A stretch of DNA of 64,000 bases from positions 3,782,001-3,846,000 of the forward strand of contig NZ_JAUTAL010000001.1 in assembly GCF_030818575.1 (NCBI RefSeq). Direction: 5' to 3'. Made by a program: the position numbers and the translations under genes. The notes beneath the pieces are model-generated. The model made no database searches. It saw nothing but the letters and a program-made list of their open reading frames with translations, and was not told the origin of the DNA. Of this stretch, positions 34,787 to 43,577 are shown piece after piece (position 1 is the first letter of the stretch; every line of letters begins with the position of its first letter). The stretch comes from Chryseobacterium camelliae. GTDB taxonomy: Bacteria; Bacteroidota; Bacteroidia; Flavobacteriales; Weeksellaceae.

Positions 34787-35393
34787 GATATTGATAAGAA
34801 TTTTTTTGAATTTCGGTAATCAGTTTCAAGACCCGGTCCAACGCATGATGCAGGTGTTTTTCGTTTCCTGTGGTTTTGGAAAGCAGAATGCCGCCTTCTA
34901 TTAAGGTGACGGCCAGTGAGGCATATTCCTCTGCATCGATCGTGCTGCTGAACTCATCTTTTTCCTGTCCGGACCTGATGATTTCTGTGATGGTAGCAAT
35001 CCACGACTCAAAGGAAGATTTCACCTGACTGCTGAGTGCTGGGAAAGTATCATCGGCTTCAGTAGCGGCGTTCATCAGCGGGCAGCCTCCGGTTTTAAAG
35101 ACAAGGGGCCAATGGTTGCTGTAGAAAGATACAAGCGCATACAGCTGATCTGAAACGGAAGGGTATTCTTCCTTCATAACTTGCTGCATATGCCTTCTGA
35201 GCATTCCGTAATTATACTGGAAAACAGCAAGCGCTACCTCATCTTTATTTTCGAAATTCCCGTAAATACTCCCTTTCGTCAATCCGGTGGCTTCAGTAAT
35301 ATCCGATAAGGACGTAGAGAGATAGCCTTTGGTATTAAACAAGGCGGCGGTTTTCTCAATGATGAACTGTCTTGTTTTTTCTGCTTTAGACAT
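34779..35393 (-). CDS. TetR/AcrR-family transcriptional regulator
   Basis: The 204-residue protein begins with the TetR helix-turn-helix (EKTRQFIIEKTAALFNTKGY, then DITEATGLTKGSIYGNFENKDEVA). The helical ligand-binding domain contains FKTGGCPLMNAATEADD near residue 105, characteristic of the subgroup with a TetR_C_6-like C-terminus. It heads the operon with thioesterase and FabF. The inverted repeat at 35422-35441 lies between its -33 and -7 elements, so autorepression is very likely. Confidence 0.93.
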   Translation of the reverse strand: MSKAEKTRQFIIEKTAALFNTKGYLSTSLSDITEATGLTKGSIYGNFENKDEVALAVFQYNYGMLRRHMQQVMKEEYPSVSDQLYALVSFYSNHWPLVFKTGGCPLMNAATEADDTFPALSSQVKSSFESWIATITEIIRSGQEKDEFSSTIDAEEYASLAVTLIEGGILLSKTTGNEKHLHHALDRVLKLITEIQKNSYQYHG

Positions 35394-35409
35394 GAACCGT
35401 ATTTGTAGG

Positions 35410-35441
35410 CAAAGATATAAAAATATACCGAATGGTATATT
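35410..35441 (-). promoter_or_regulatory. TetR operon promoter with inverted-repeat operator
   Basis: On the minus strand TATCTTTG (35410-35417) lies 17 bases before the tetR ATG. Directly upstream, AATATACC-GAAT-GGTATATT (35422-35441) forms an inverted repeat with 8-bp arms, of the size typical for TetR dimers. A repressor bound there would block the -33 to -7 region. Confidence 0.75.
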
Positions 35442-35448
35442 TTGTTTT

Positions 35449-35488
35449 AAAAATAAACCTGGACTTTAACAAAGCCAGGCTTATTTTT
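35449..35488 (-). terminator. terminator of the OsmC gene
   Basis: AAAAATAAACCTGG pairs with CCAGGCTTATTTTT (one mismatch) around a 12-base loop, directly after the osmC stop on the minus strand. Confidence 0.6.
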
Positions 35489-35509
35489 ATAGATGCGATG
35501 CTGTCAAAA

Positions 35510-35926
35510 TCAGGCTAACGTTGCATTAAGCGTAATTTCAAAGTTGAAAGCAGCACTTACCGGACATTCTTTCTCGGCTGTTTTTGCATGCTTCTGAAAT
35601 TCTTCTTCAGAAATTCCCGGTACTTTCGCCGTTAATGTCAGCTCAGATTTTGTAATTTTTCCAATGCTAGGATCCAGGGTTACCACAGATTTCGTAGTTA
35701 ATTCCTCAGGAGTGAATCCTGCCTGAGTAAGTTCTGCACTCAGTTTCATGGTGAAGCATCCTGCATGGGCTGCAGCCAGTAGCTCTTCCGGGTTGGTTCC
35801 CACACCATCTTCGAAACGGCTGTTGAAAGAGTATTGGGTTTCATTTAAAGTCGTACTCTGGGTTGTAAGATGTCCTTTTCCTTCTTTTACGGTTCCGGTC
35901 CAAACGGCTGTTGCATTACGTTTCAT
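35510..35926 (-). CDS. OsmC-family peroxidase
   Basis: The 138-residue protein has the OsmC fold with its two reactive cysteines: NPEELLAAAHAGCFTM near residue 57 and EKECPVSAAFNFEI near residue 122. It starts MKRNATAVWTGTVKEGKG, as in OsmC rather than YhfA. OsmC proteins reduce organic hydroperoxides with thiol help in the cytoplasm. It has its own promoter (CAAAGGTA at 35972-35979 on the plus strand) and terminator, so it is separate from the AraC gene upstream of it. Confidence 0.92.
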   Translation of the reverse strand: MKRNATAVWTGTVKEGKGHLTTQSTTLNETQYSFNSRFEDGVGTNPEELLAAAHAGCFTMKLSAELTQAGFTPEELTTKSVVTLDPSIGKITKSELTLTAKVPGISEEEFQKHAKTAEKECPVSAAFNFEITLNATLA

Positions 35927-35971
35927 AATAATTTTGTTTTTTATTGTTTATGTGTATCGATTTTTATTGGA

Positions 35972-36002
35972 CAAAGGTATATCACATATTGTTCCAACTC
36001 AA
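35972..36002 (-). promoter_or_regulatory. osmC promoter
   Basis: Minus-strand TTG (36000-36002), 20 bp, TACCTTTG (35972-35979), a standard -33/-7 pair 45 bases before the ATG. Confidence 0.6.
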
Positions 36003-36015
36003 TACACAAAAGGAA

Positions 36016-36882
36016 CTACGTATTGTACTTTTTTCCCGAGAGATAATTTTTCCTGAAATTAGACGGGGTATTTTCTGTCTTTTGGGTAAAAAGCCTGTTG
36101 AAATAAGCAGGATCTTCATAGCCCAGATGATGGGCAATTTCTTTAACAGGCTTATCCGTGTACAGCAATAGTCTCTTGGCTTCCAGCAAAATTCTGTTGA
36201 TGATAAGCTGGTTGGGACTTTCCAACCGCAGTGCTCTGAATTTGTGGGTTAGTGTTTTTGGGGCCATATGCAGCAGGTCCGCGTAGTCTGAAACATGATG
36301 TTTTTCCCTGAAATGAATTTCAAGAAACCTGCTGAAATCTCTGAAAATGTCAAGTTCATGCCCGGAGATCTTTACGATAGCCTGATCCAGATGTTGCTTC
36401 TTCCACATTCTGGTAGACCGTATGATCAGCTGTTTTACATACGTACGGATCATTTCTTCTGCGGAGGAGTCTTTCCATTCCAGTTCATATTGTATCTCAC
36501 TGAATAATTTTTTTACGACGGCTGCTTCTTCACGGTCCAGTTCTATAAAAGGAATTTCAAAAACATTATGAAACAGGAGTCCATCACAGGCTACTTCTTT
36601 GTCATGGATCTGAATGCAGTAGAAGTCCCGGTTATAATAGAGCAGGATCGCCCCATCTTTACCGTGTTCTATATTCACCTGCTGGGTGCTGAGGAAAAAG
36701 AGGCTGGGCTTTATGGTTTTAAAACGGTTAAAATCAACAGTCAGCTCATAGCCTGCCGGAATAAAGAATATTTTTACATCATGGCGGAACTTATTGCTGT
36801 TAATCATTCCGGGATGTTCACCGGAAAAGAATTCAAGTCCGAGTTTTTTATAGTGGTCTTCAAAAATAAGTGTTTGCGGCAT
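36016..36882 (-). CDS. AraC-family transcriptional regulator
   Basis: I start at MPQTLIFEDHYKKLG (36882), giving 288 residues. The longer frame to 36942 would run back through the terminator of the upstream gene. The N-terminal 170 residues have a cupin-like sensor pattern (FFIPAGYELTVDFNRF). The C-terminal AraC domain has two helix-turn-helix units (HVSDYADLLHMAPKTLTHKF and PVKEIAHHLGYEDPAYFNRLF). The regulated gene is unknown; the osmC gene downstream has its own promoter and is one candidate. Confidence 0.9.
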   Translation of the reverse strand: MPQTLIFEDHYKKLGLEFFSGEHPGMINSNKFRHDVKIFFIPAGYELTVDFNRFKTIKPSLFFLSTQQVNIEHGKDGAILLYYNRDFYCIQIHDKEVACDGLLFHNVFEIPFIELDREEAAVVKKLFSEIQYELEWKDSSAEEMIRTYVKQLIIRSTRMWKKQHLDQAIVKISGHELDIFRDFSRFLEIHFREKHHVSDYADLLHMAPKTLTHKFRALRLESPNQLIINRILLEAKRLLLYTDKPVKEIAHHLGYEDPAYFNRLFTQKTENTPSNFRKNYLSGKKYNT

Positions 36883-36912
36883 ATGAATATATTGGATAAA
36901 AATACAAAAAAG

Positions 36913-36943
36913 CATGGCTTGACGGGTAATCCGCCAAGCCATG
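36913..36943 (-). terminator. intrinsic terminator of the HMA-TonB receptor gene
   Basis: CATGGCTTGACGG pairs with CCGCCAAGCCATG (one mismatch) around GTAAT; on the minus strand CTTTTTTG follows. It lies 67 bases after the receptor stop and just upstream of the AraC start. Confidence 0.85.
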
Positions 36944-37010
36944 TTTTGCTATTCAATCTGTGAACTTTAAGAGACAGCTCTTTGTTGAGGTTTATTCTGT
37001 TTAAAATCCG

Positions 37011-39683
37011 TTAGAATGTCACATCCAGCCCAACATAAAAGTTAGCTTTCATGATGGGTGCATACACCATCCCGCCATCGAAATAATTTCCGAACGGATT
37101 CCTGAAATCTACAATAGCGTTCTTCTGATAATATGAAGTCAGGTTTTCACCTCCCAGATAAGCCCTTATTTTAGGATTAAAATTTCTGGAAATCTGTGCA
37201 TTCAGTACGGCATAGGATTCGGAATAAGCCGGCAGTCTGAATTCCTGAGGATTGGAAGAGGTTTCCGGAAGCCTTTGTTTTCCGATCCAGTTAAGCGTGG
37301 TATCGAAGCTCCAGAATCCGCCCTTGGTATTTTTGTTAGTTGCATACGCCAGATTAAGAAAACCTCTGTGTCTTGCCATAAACGGAACTTCACGCCTTCC
37401 TTCGAGATAGTCCGCTTGAACGTCGTAATATTTATAGGCCAGCCTTACCTCGAAGTTTTTGAGAGGAATAAAGTCCCACTGGGTCTGAAAAGAATTGGCA
37501 AAAGATTTCCCTTCAAGATTATAGAAGGTGAGCTGCTGGGGCGAGCGGTCAAGATCTACCAGTACCTGATCCTTGAAATCGGTTCTGAAAAAATCAGCCA
37601 CCACGGAAGATTTTCTCCCGAACAGTTTGAATTCCTGTTGCAGGCTGGCTCCATAGTTCCAAGCGATTTCAGGTTTCAGCCCGTAAATATTTCCGCCGTT
37701 CTGCATAATCTGAACCATGCGGTTGGACGCAAAATACTGCTGGTTTTCCGCAAATACATTGGCCGTTCTGAATCCCCTTCCTGCAGAAAGCCTTAAAATA
37801 GTCTGCGGAGTGATGTCATATTTAAAATTCATCCTTGGTGTAAACTGTGTTCCTGCAAGATTATGGAAATCCACTCTTGCACCTGCAACCAGGGTGTATT
37901 TCAGGCCGGTCAGCGTATATTCGGCAAATACACCCGGAACAATTTCATTCCTTTTGAACTGATCTGTAAGATAGGTTTCATCATAGCCGTCATACATGAA
38001 GCTTGCTCCTGCTTTATATTTATGGTTGGTATTGCCCAGGATGCTCTCAAAGATCAGATTGGAATAGTACGTATGCTGTTTACCGGAATAATTCCTCAGT
38101 CCAAAGAAACTATCCTGCTGGTGGTACGTATACTGGTTCATCCAGCCTAAGCTCTGGTAAGGTTTTCCTTTAAAAACATAGCCGGTCTTGTTCCACACCT
38201 GAAACCTCGAGATGTCGATCCCGACACCATTGGCGGACTGTTTGTCCTGTGAAATATTTTTATTGAAATCGGTTTGACCTGAAGTCCGCTCGTCCTTGAT
38301 GAAATTAATCCCGAAATGAGATCCGAAACCGGATTTTTCCAAATCATTGTAATTTAATAGATAGGCGGCATTGATCTGGGTACCTTTAGGCCTGTCAAGG
38401 AATCCGTCTTTATTCATGTCTGTATTGCCGAATGTTCCGTTTCCGTGGAGAAGGAATGTTTGTGACCACTGATCATTGATTTTGGAAACACTGGTTATAT
38501 TGGCTTCGGTACGGCCATTGAAATCGGCAAAAAGATTCAGTGAAGTTTCGGGTTTGGCCGCGTTTTTCAGCAGCTCAGTATTGATCTGCCCGGTAATGCT
38601 CTCATATCCGTTGGTAACAGTGCTTCCTCCCTTCGTAAGCTGAATGCCTTCAATCCATCTTCCCGGAATAAAACTGAGACCATATGCTGAAGCCAGGCCT
38701 CTGATCTCAGGCAGCAGTTCTTTGGTTAAGCTGGTGTATTTCTGGTCCAGTCCCAGCATTTTGAGCTGTTTAGTCCCGGTAACGGCATTGCTGAACGATA
38801 CGTCTACAGTTGCATTGGTTTCAAAACTTTCGGAAAGGTTGCAGCATGCTGCCTTCAGCAATTCTTTGCGGTCGATGTTAAATACCATTCCGGCTTCTTT
38901 CTTATTCAGTGAAGTCGCAGCCTTTGAACCTATTACCGTTACTCCTTCAATTGTTTTTCCTTCTGTCTCAGACAAACTGTGTTGGGCATGGGAGGGATTT
39001 GTGCCTTCTTCTGCATGAACCTTAGGATTAACCTCTCCGAAAGGAATATTCCTGTCATACAGACAGCATGAAGGAAGGTTTTTATAAACCGCATCTGCTG
39101 CCCTGTATTTTTCATTATCATGGCCTGCATCCGCAATTTTCCGAAGGATTTTGTCTGATGATGTGGTTGCCGGATCAAAGTCAAGGGTTAACTTCTGACT
39201 TTCTGCATTCCATTCAGCAGAACGGGCACCGGCTTCCTTGGCTGCTTTCTCAATTCTTGCCTTGCAGGATTCACAGTTCCCTCTGACAAAAAATTCATTT
39301 TCCTTCTTTGTGCTGTGCTCATTCTGTTCAGCCGTAGTCTGAAGAGCACCGGAATCCCGATCATAATGACAACAGGCAGGAAGTGCTTCATATGCCGCAG
39401 GCGTTGCCTTAAATTTCTCATTATCGTGGCCAGCCTCAGCTACCTTTTGTAGAATATTATCTGTAGATGTGCTGTTGTCTGTTTCCAGCGTTAATGTTTG
39501 GGAATCTATAGAATAGACAGCCTGCTTTGCTCCTGCTTTCAGTGCTGTACTTTCAATTCTTGTCTTGCACATCTCACACTTTCCTTTTACGCTGAACTGA
39601 TGTCTGGAAAGGGCTTGTGCTAATATCCATTGGGAAGATACCAGGAATATACCAAGAAATATCCTGGAAATATATAATTTCAT
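37011..39683 (-). CDS. TonB-dependent receptor with two N-terminal HMA-like domains
   Basis: The 890-residue outer-membrane protein has a signal peptide (residues 1-23). Two heavy-metal-associated-like repeats follow at about residues 27-110 and 128-212. Each has a CxxC (GKCEMCKTRIE and GNCESCKARIE) and ends in LPxCCxYDR. After a His-rich linker comes a plug domain (EGVTVIGSKAATSLN and ACCNLSESFETNATVDVSF) and a 22-strand-type barrel that ends with an aromatic (NFYVGLDVTF). The usual CarboxypepD-like domain is absent, its place taken by the HMA repeats. Metal, probably copper, is the likely substrate class. The neighbours (Cys-rich protein and NPPHG lipoprotein) fit. It has a strong terminator. 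Confidence 0.9.
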   Translation of the reverse strand: MKLYISRIFLGIFLVSSQWILAQALSRHQFSVKGKCEMCKTRIESTALKAGAKQAVYSIDSQTLTLETDNSTSTDNILQKVAEAGHDNEKFKATPAAYEALPACCHYDRDSGALQTTAEQNEHSTKKENEFFVRGNCESCKARIEKAAKEAGARSAEWNAESQKLTLDFDPATTSSDKILRKIADAGHDNEKYRAADAVYKNLPSCCLYDRNIPFGEVNPKVHAEEGTNPSHAQHSLSETEGKTIEGVTVIGSKAATSLNKKEAGMVFNIDRKELLKAACCNLSESFETNATVDVSFSNAVTGTKQLKMLGLDQKYTSLTKELLPEIRGLASAYGLSFIPGRWIEGIQLTKGGSTVTNGYESITGQINTELLKNAAKPETSLNLFADFNGRTEANITSVSKINDQWSQTFLLHGNGTFGNTDMNKDGFLDRPKGTQINAAYLLNYNDLEKSGFGSHFGINFIKDERTSGQTDFNKNISQDKQSANGVGIDISRFQVWNKTGYVFKGKPYQSLGWMNQYTYHQQDSFFGLRNYSGKQHTYYSNLIFESILGNTNHKYKAGASFMYDGYDETYLTDQFKRNEIVPGVFAEYTLTGLKYTLVAGARVDFHNLAGTQFTPRMNFKYDITPQTILRLSAGRGFRTANVFAENQQYFASNRMVQIMQNGGNIYGLKPEIAWNYGASLQQEFKLFGRKSSVVADFFRTDFKDQVLVDLDRSPQQLTFYNLEGKSFANSFQTQWDFIPLKNFEVRLAYKYYDVQADYLEGRREVPFMARHRGFLNLAYATNKNTKGGFWSFDTTLNWIGKQRLPETSSNPQEFRLPAYSESYAVLNAQISRNFNPKIRAYLGGENLTSYYQKNAIVDFRNPFGNYFDGGMVYAPIMKANFYVGLDVTF

Positions 39684-39748
39684 GTTGTTTAAATTTAGAT
39701 TAATAAAAATTCAGTTCACCTGTAGAGGGTAAACATTAGCGGATACTA

Positions 39749-40123
39749 TTAACCTAGTTTAGGCGGCTGCCAGATTTCTTTTAAACGGTCTGAAAGATAA
39801 GGATCGGAATACTGAAACTGTAGGTTTTTGTTAGACTTATAATAAGATAATTCCAGCTTCTGGTTTACAGAAAAAGGCGTTTCAATAAAAGTATAGCATA
39901 CTGCACAGGTAGAACAGCAGCTGTCATCACAGGAGGAAGACTTCTGCTTGCTGTTTTGATGCTCGGAATGATGGATGTTCTGCTTATCTTTTTTGCAGCA
40001 GTCCATTCCGGAATCCTTTTGCTTACAGCATGTTTCATGCATGTTTTCAAGGTACAGTGTATCCTTGGGAACCAGAAAAATTCCCAGGCAGAAAACAATC
40101 GCTATGATATGAAACAGTTTCAC
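39749..40123 (-). CDS. Cys/His-rich small membrane protein
   Basis: I use a GTG start at 40123 (MKLFHIIAIVFCLGIF...); the longer frame begins with TTG at 40162 and would overlap the upstream gene. The 124-residue protein has one N-terminal membrane helix or signal, then a Cys/His-rich segment (HETCCKQKDSGMDCCKKDK, HHSEHQNSK and CDDSCCSTCAVC) of about 45 residues. Repeated CC pairs plus His clusters suggest metal binding in the periplasm. The gene lies between the HMA-type receptor and the NPPHG-repeat lipoprotein. The start codon is uncertain. Confidence 0.72.
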   Translation of the reverse strand: MKLFHIIAIVFCLGIFLVPKDTLYLENMHETCCKQKDSGMDCCKKDKQNIHHSEHQNSKQKSSSCDDSCCSTCAVCYTFIETPFSVNQKLELSYYKSNKNLQFQYSDPYLSDRLKEIWQPPKLG

Positions 40124-40142
40124 TGATGCAAAAATACAAAAA

Positions 40143-40793
40143 TTACGGTAAAGCTTCACCAACTTTTACCGCACAATTATGCCATGGTTCCCCATGAGGC
40201 GGATTTAGGGCAGGTTTTTCTCCTGTTGGAGCAGGAGTGGCTGGTTGTGGAGTGTTTTGCGCTATGGTCTGCACAGGCTGTATGTTTTGCGCGGGTTTGC
40301 TATTTAAGGGTTGTCCTACCGGAATATCGCACCGGTGTCCCGGCTCGCCGTGAGGAGGGTTCATTCCTTTTGCTGTTTTTACGGCTTTAGGCTTGCCGTT
40401 GGCATCCACGGTAAATTTTCCGGGCTGAAGGGCATTGGGATCAATCTGTATGGTCTGCTGCCCCTGGTTGGGATTAACGGTTACTTTTTGCGTTGCATCC
40501 TGCGCGGGCTTGCTATTTAGGGGCTGTCCTACCGGAATATCACACCGGTGGCCAGGTTGCCCGTGAGGAGGATTCATCCCCGGTGCAGTAACAGCTGTTG
40601 ACTGTGGTTGTGCCGTCTGTATTCCCGCCTGGTCAAACAAAGAGACTTTAGGAGCAATTCCGGACTGAACCGGCTGGTCTATTCCGGCTTCTTCAGTTAG
40701 ATAAGTTGCACGCTGATCTTTTTTACACGAAACCAGAGTTACTGAGACAGCAAACAGTCCTAAACAGTAATTTTTTATATTTGATAATCCCAT
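40143..40793 (-). CDS. lipoprotein with three NPPHG repeats
   Basis: The 216-residue protein has a lipoprotein signal (VTLVSC, Cys23). The mature protein is Pro/Gln/Ala-rich with three copies of a short motif: two nearly identical MNPPHGxPGHRCDIPVGQPLNSKPAQ units (near residues 72 and 142) and a C-terminal variant LNPPHGEPWHNCAVKVGEALP. Each carries two His and one Cys, so metal binding is plausible. The motif is familiar from Flavobacteriia proteins of unknown role. It has a -7 box (40798-40805) ending four bases before its ATG and a perfect 15-bp palindrome over that promoter. Confidence 0.85.
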   Translation of the reverse strand: MGLSNIKNYCLGLFAVSVTLVSCKKDQRATYLTEEAGIDQPVQSGIAPKVSLFDQAGIQTAQPQSTAVTAPGMNPPHGQPGHRCDIPVGQPLNSKPAQDATQKVTVNPNQGQQTIQIDPNALQPGKFTVDANGKPKAVKTAKGMNPPHGEPGHRCDIPVGQPLNSKPAQNIQPVQTIAQNTPQPATPAPTGEKPALNPPHGEPWHNCAVKVGEALP

Positions 40794-40798
40794 AATGC

Positions 40799-40835
40799 AA
40801 AATTAGCAAAACATTTTAATTGTTTTGCTAATTTT
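40799..40835. promoter_or_regulatory. perfect 15-bp inverted repeat overlapping the lipoprotein promoter
   Basis: AAAATTAGCAAAACA (40799-40813) and TGTTTTGCTAATTTT (40821-40835) pair perfectly around seven bases. The minus-strand -7 box TAATTTTG (40798-40805) lies inside one arm. This may be an operator for the lipoprotein gene or a terminator for the upstream response-regulator gene, or both. Confidence 0.6.
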
Positions 40836-40893
40836 ATAGGGATAATCCTGATTGTGTCTGTGAAATATATTGAAAATATAAATAGATCTCAGA

Positions 40894-41580
40894 TTAGTTT
40901 TTTACCAGTAAACGGAAACCTTCACCATGAACGTTGATGATTTCCAGACCTTCATCATCTTTCAGCAGTTTACGAAGTTTGGCGATATATACATCCATAC
41001 TTCTGGCGGTAAAATAGTTTTCTTTTTTCCAGATTTTCCTTAAGGCCAGGTCTCTCGGCATAAAGTCATTTCTGTGAATGCACAGGAGCTTAAGCAGCTC
41101 GTTCTCCTTAGGGGAGAGCTTATATTCTTTGTCTCCTACCCGCAGCTGCCTCAACATGGAATCGAAAAAGATATTGCTGATCTTAAACTGTTCCTGTTCC
41201 TCATTTTCGAGGGTAGAGCTCCTTTGAAGGATGGCTTTGATTTTATACAGGAGCAATTCGGTGTCGAAAGGCTTGGTAATATAATCGTCTGCACCTAGCT
41301 GATAACCTTTCAGAATATCTTCCCTCATGTTCCTTGCGGTAAGGAAGATGATCGGAGTGTTTTTATCAATTTTTTTCACATCTTCTGCCAGTGAAAAACC
41401 GTCCTTTTTCGGCATCATCACATCAAAAATACAGATGTCAAACTCATTTTCAGTAAACTCTTTCAATCCCTGTTCTCCGTCTGTAGCCAGTGTTACCTCA
41501 AAGTTATTGATCGTTAAATAATCTTTTAGTACGGCTCCAAAACTCTGATCGTCTTCTACCAATAATATCCTGTTGCTCAT
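40894..41580 (-). CDS. RprY-like OmpR-family response regulator
   Basis: The 228-residue regulator has receiver residues E9/D10/D11, phospho-acceptor Asp53 (CIFDVMMPKKDG), Thr80 (FLTARN) and Lys102 (YITKPFD). Its winged helix (KLSPKENELLKLLCIHRND, then RKIWKKENYFTARSMDVYIAKLRKLL) resembles RprY of Bacteroides, which pairs with the kinase RprX. It lies 80 bp downstream of its kinase gene, so it is probably co-transcribed. The signal is unknown here. Confidence 0.93.
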   Translation of the reverse strand: MSNRILLVEDDQSFGAVLKDYLTINNFEVTLATDGEQGLKEFTENEFDICIFDVMMPKKDGFSLAEDVKKIDKNTPIIFLTARNMREDILKGYQLGADDYITKPFDTELLLYKIKAILQRSSTLENEEQEQFKISNIFFDSMLRQLRVGDKEYKLSPKENELLKLLCIHRNDFMPRDLALRKIWKKENYFTARSMDVYIAKLRKLLKDDEGLEIINVHGEGFRLLVKN

Positions 41581-41660
41581 AAGTTTATATTTTTTAGTTG
41601 GTAATAAATATGTGTGGCTACCGGGATGATTTGGTTCCTGATAACCTTTAATTTTAATTT

Positions 41661-43208
41661 TTAATTCATGGGCAGCTTTATTATAAAGGTGCTGCCTTTT
41701 CCTTTGTTGGATTCCACAATAACATGACCTTTATGAAGCTCAACAATCTTTTTAACATAGGACAGGCCTAAGCCCTGCCCCTTTACATTATGGATGTTTC
41801 CGGTCTCCTCCCGGAAGAATTTTTCAAAGATTTTGGTTTTATTATGGGTTTCCATACCCATGCCTTTATCCGAGACTTCAATAATATACCAATGGCCCTC
41901 ATTTCTTGTCTTAACATGGATTTCAGGGGCTTCTGGAGAATATTTGTTGGCGTTGTCCAGCAGGTTTACCAATACATTGGCAATGTGGAACTCATCAATT
42001 TTAAAATTGTATTGTTCCGCTGTAAATTCCTGGGTCAGCGTACCGTTTCTCTGGCTTACAATGAGGTTGAAGGATTCTGTTGTTTTTTTGATCAGCTCCC
42101 TGACATTCGCCTCTTTCAGGAAAAGATTGACTTCATTGCGTTCCAGTTTAGACATGTTCAGGACGTTTTCTACCTGCTTTTTCATCCGCAGGTTTTCCTG
42201 CTTGATCAGTTCTGAATAGTATTTTACCTTATCCGGATTGGTTGCAATCTTATCATTGGCCAGCGAGTCTGTAGCTACAGAAATTGTTGCTAACGGAGTC
42301 TTGAATTCGTGGGACATATTGTTGATGAAGTCGGTCTTCACTTCTGCCAGCTTCTTCTGCTTCATCATATAATTGATGGAAATGATATAGATACCCAGAA
42401 TAGTGAGCAAAGAAAGGAAAGTGCCCAACAGCATAGGCCAGTTGTTCATGGCAAGAGAGTATTCCTTTTTCGGGAAAACTAGAGCAAGATTATAGATGGT
42501 CCTGTATTTATTGTCTGTAAATAGCGGATAACTGTAAGTATTGTTGTCTTTCTTATCCTTATACAGTTTATTAAATATGCTGGTCGTATTATTATTTTTA
42601 TCCGTGATGCCATAGCCGAACTGAGCAGAAATCCCTCTGATCCTGAGTTCTTTCGTAATAACGGAATCAAGGATCTTGGTATTGACTCTTTTGCTGAGCG
42701 GAAGGTTATTACCATACACTTTGGCGAATTCCTTTACCGTGTAATCCCCGTTTTCAATATCCTGATTGATATCAGCGGTCAGGAGTTCACGGTTATTCGT
42801 GTCTTTTTTTACCTTGTAAGCCGCCTCATCAGAATACAGTTTAGTCAGCTTTATAGAATCTCCCTTCTGTGAGATCGGGAGCTGTGTTTTTTCAATGATA
42901 TTTTTAGAATAAATGATCTGCCTCTGCGTTCCGGAATCCTCGACCTGCTGGATGGTAGTCAGCGATGGCTGGTCATTATTGGCGAGAATATTATTCCTGA
43001 AGTTCTTGAAATCATCATTCATGTATTTTTCCACTTCAATTTCTCCGATGCTTTTAGAAGTGCTTTCCAAAGCGGAATACACCTTATTAGAAAAATCCTG
43101 TTCAAGGGTACCGTAATACCTCTTCAGCCAGTAGAACTGAAGCGTAACAAAGACAATCAGTGAAATTGTCATAAACACTGAAATGATGGGGATGAACTTA
43201 TTATTCAT
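41661..43208 (-). CDS. RprX-like sensor histidine kinase
   Basis: The 515-residue kinase has two membrane helices (residues 6-26 and about 250-272) around a periplasmic sensor of about 220 residues. There is no obvious HAMP domain. The H-box SHEFKTPLATISVATD is near residue 300, the N-box LLDNANKYSPEAP near 413, and the G boxes DKGMGMETHNK and GQGLGLSYVKKI near 440 and 475. The pairing with an RprY-like regulator downstream (80 bp) and the absent HAMP match RprXY. Its inducing signal is unknown. Confidence 0.92.
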   Translation of the reverse strand: MNNKFIPIISVFMTISLIVFVTLQFYWLKRYYGTLEQDFSNKVYSALESTSKSIGEIEVEKYMNDDFKNFRNNILANNDQPSLTTIQQVEDSGTQRQIIYSKNIIEKTQLPISQKGDSIKLTKLYSDEAAYKVKKDTNNRELLTADINQDIENGDYTVKEFAKVYGNNLPLSKRVNTKILDSVITKELRIRGISAQFGYGITDKNNNTTSIFNKLYKDKKDNNTYSYPLFTDNKYRTIYNLALVFPKKEYSLAMNNWPMLLGTFLSLLTILGIYIISINYMMKQKKLAEVKTDFINNMSHEFKTPLATISVATDSLANDKIATNPDKVKYYSELIKQENLRMKKQVENVLNMSKLERNEVNLFLKEANVRELIKKTTESFNLIVSQRNGTLTQEFTAEQYNFKIDEFHIANVLVNLLDNANKYSPEAPEIHVKTRNEGHWYIIEVSDKGMGMETHNKTKIFEKFFREETGNIHNVKGQGLGLSYVKKIVELHKGHVIVESNKGKGSTFIIKLPMN

Positions 43209-43577
43209 TATTCAATACTGCAGTTGTGATTATGAATGTTAAAATTAATCATTTTATGATTTCATAAACAAAAAACGAGCCATAATATTGTTTAATTTTT
43301 CTTAAAAGAAACAATTTTAACATTTATTTATAAATTTATTATGTTTATGCCGGTGTCGTCGTTTATTAACATATATACAGTAAACACATGAAAAAATTAC
43401 ACGTTTATAAGGATTAATTCTTATTGATAGGAAAATATTGCATGATTTTCCGATTATGAAACCTAAATATGCATCACATTTCTTAAGATAATGGTTCAGA
43501 ATTGTTACTGCTTTATCAGAAAATATTCTAAGAAAATAAAAAAGGAAAACAGGGGCTCCTGTTTTCCTTTTCATGTT
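43209..43577. other. AT-rich intergenic region
   Basis: It holds the terminator of the next gene (43541-43570) and otherwise AT-rich sequence. The frame at 43317-43574 lacks coding character and begins inside the terminator hairpin, so I do not treat it as a gene. Confidence 0.6.
43541..43570 (-). terminator. intrinsic terminator of the 114-residue hypothetical gene
   Basis: AAAGGAAAACAGG and CCTGTTTTCCTTT pair perfectly around GGCT; the minus strand continues with a T-tract. It lies seven bases after the stop. Confidence 0.85.

Noticed and set aside
40799..40835. Insertion-sequence terminal repeats
   Set aside because: The arms are only seven bases apart, with no room for a transposase; promoter or terminator function explains them.
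43317..43574. 85-codon minus-strand frame
   Set aside because: Its start lies within the terminator hairpin of the 114-residue gene and the rest is AT-rich noise.
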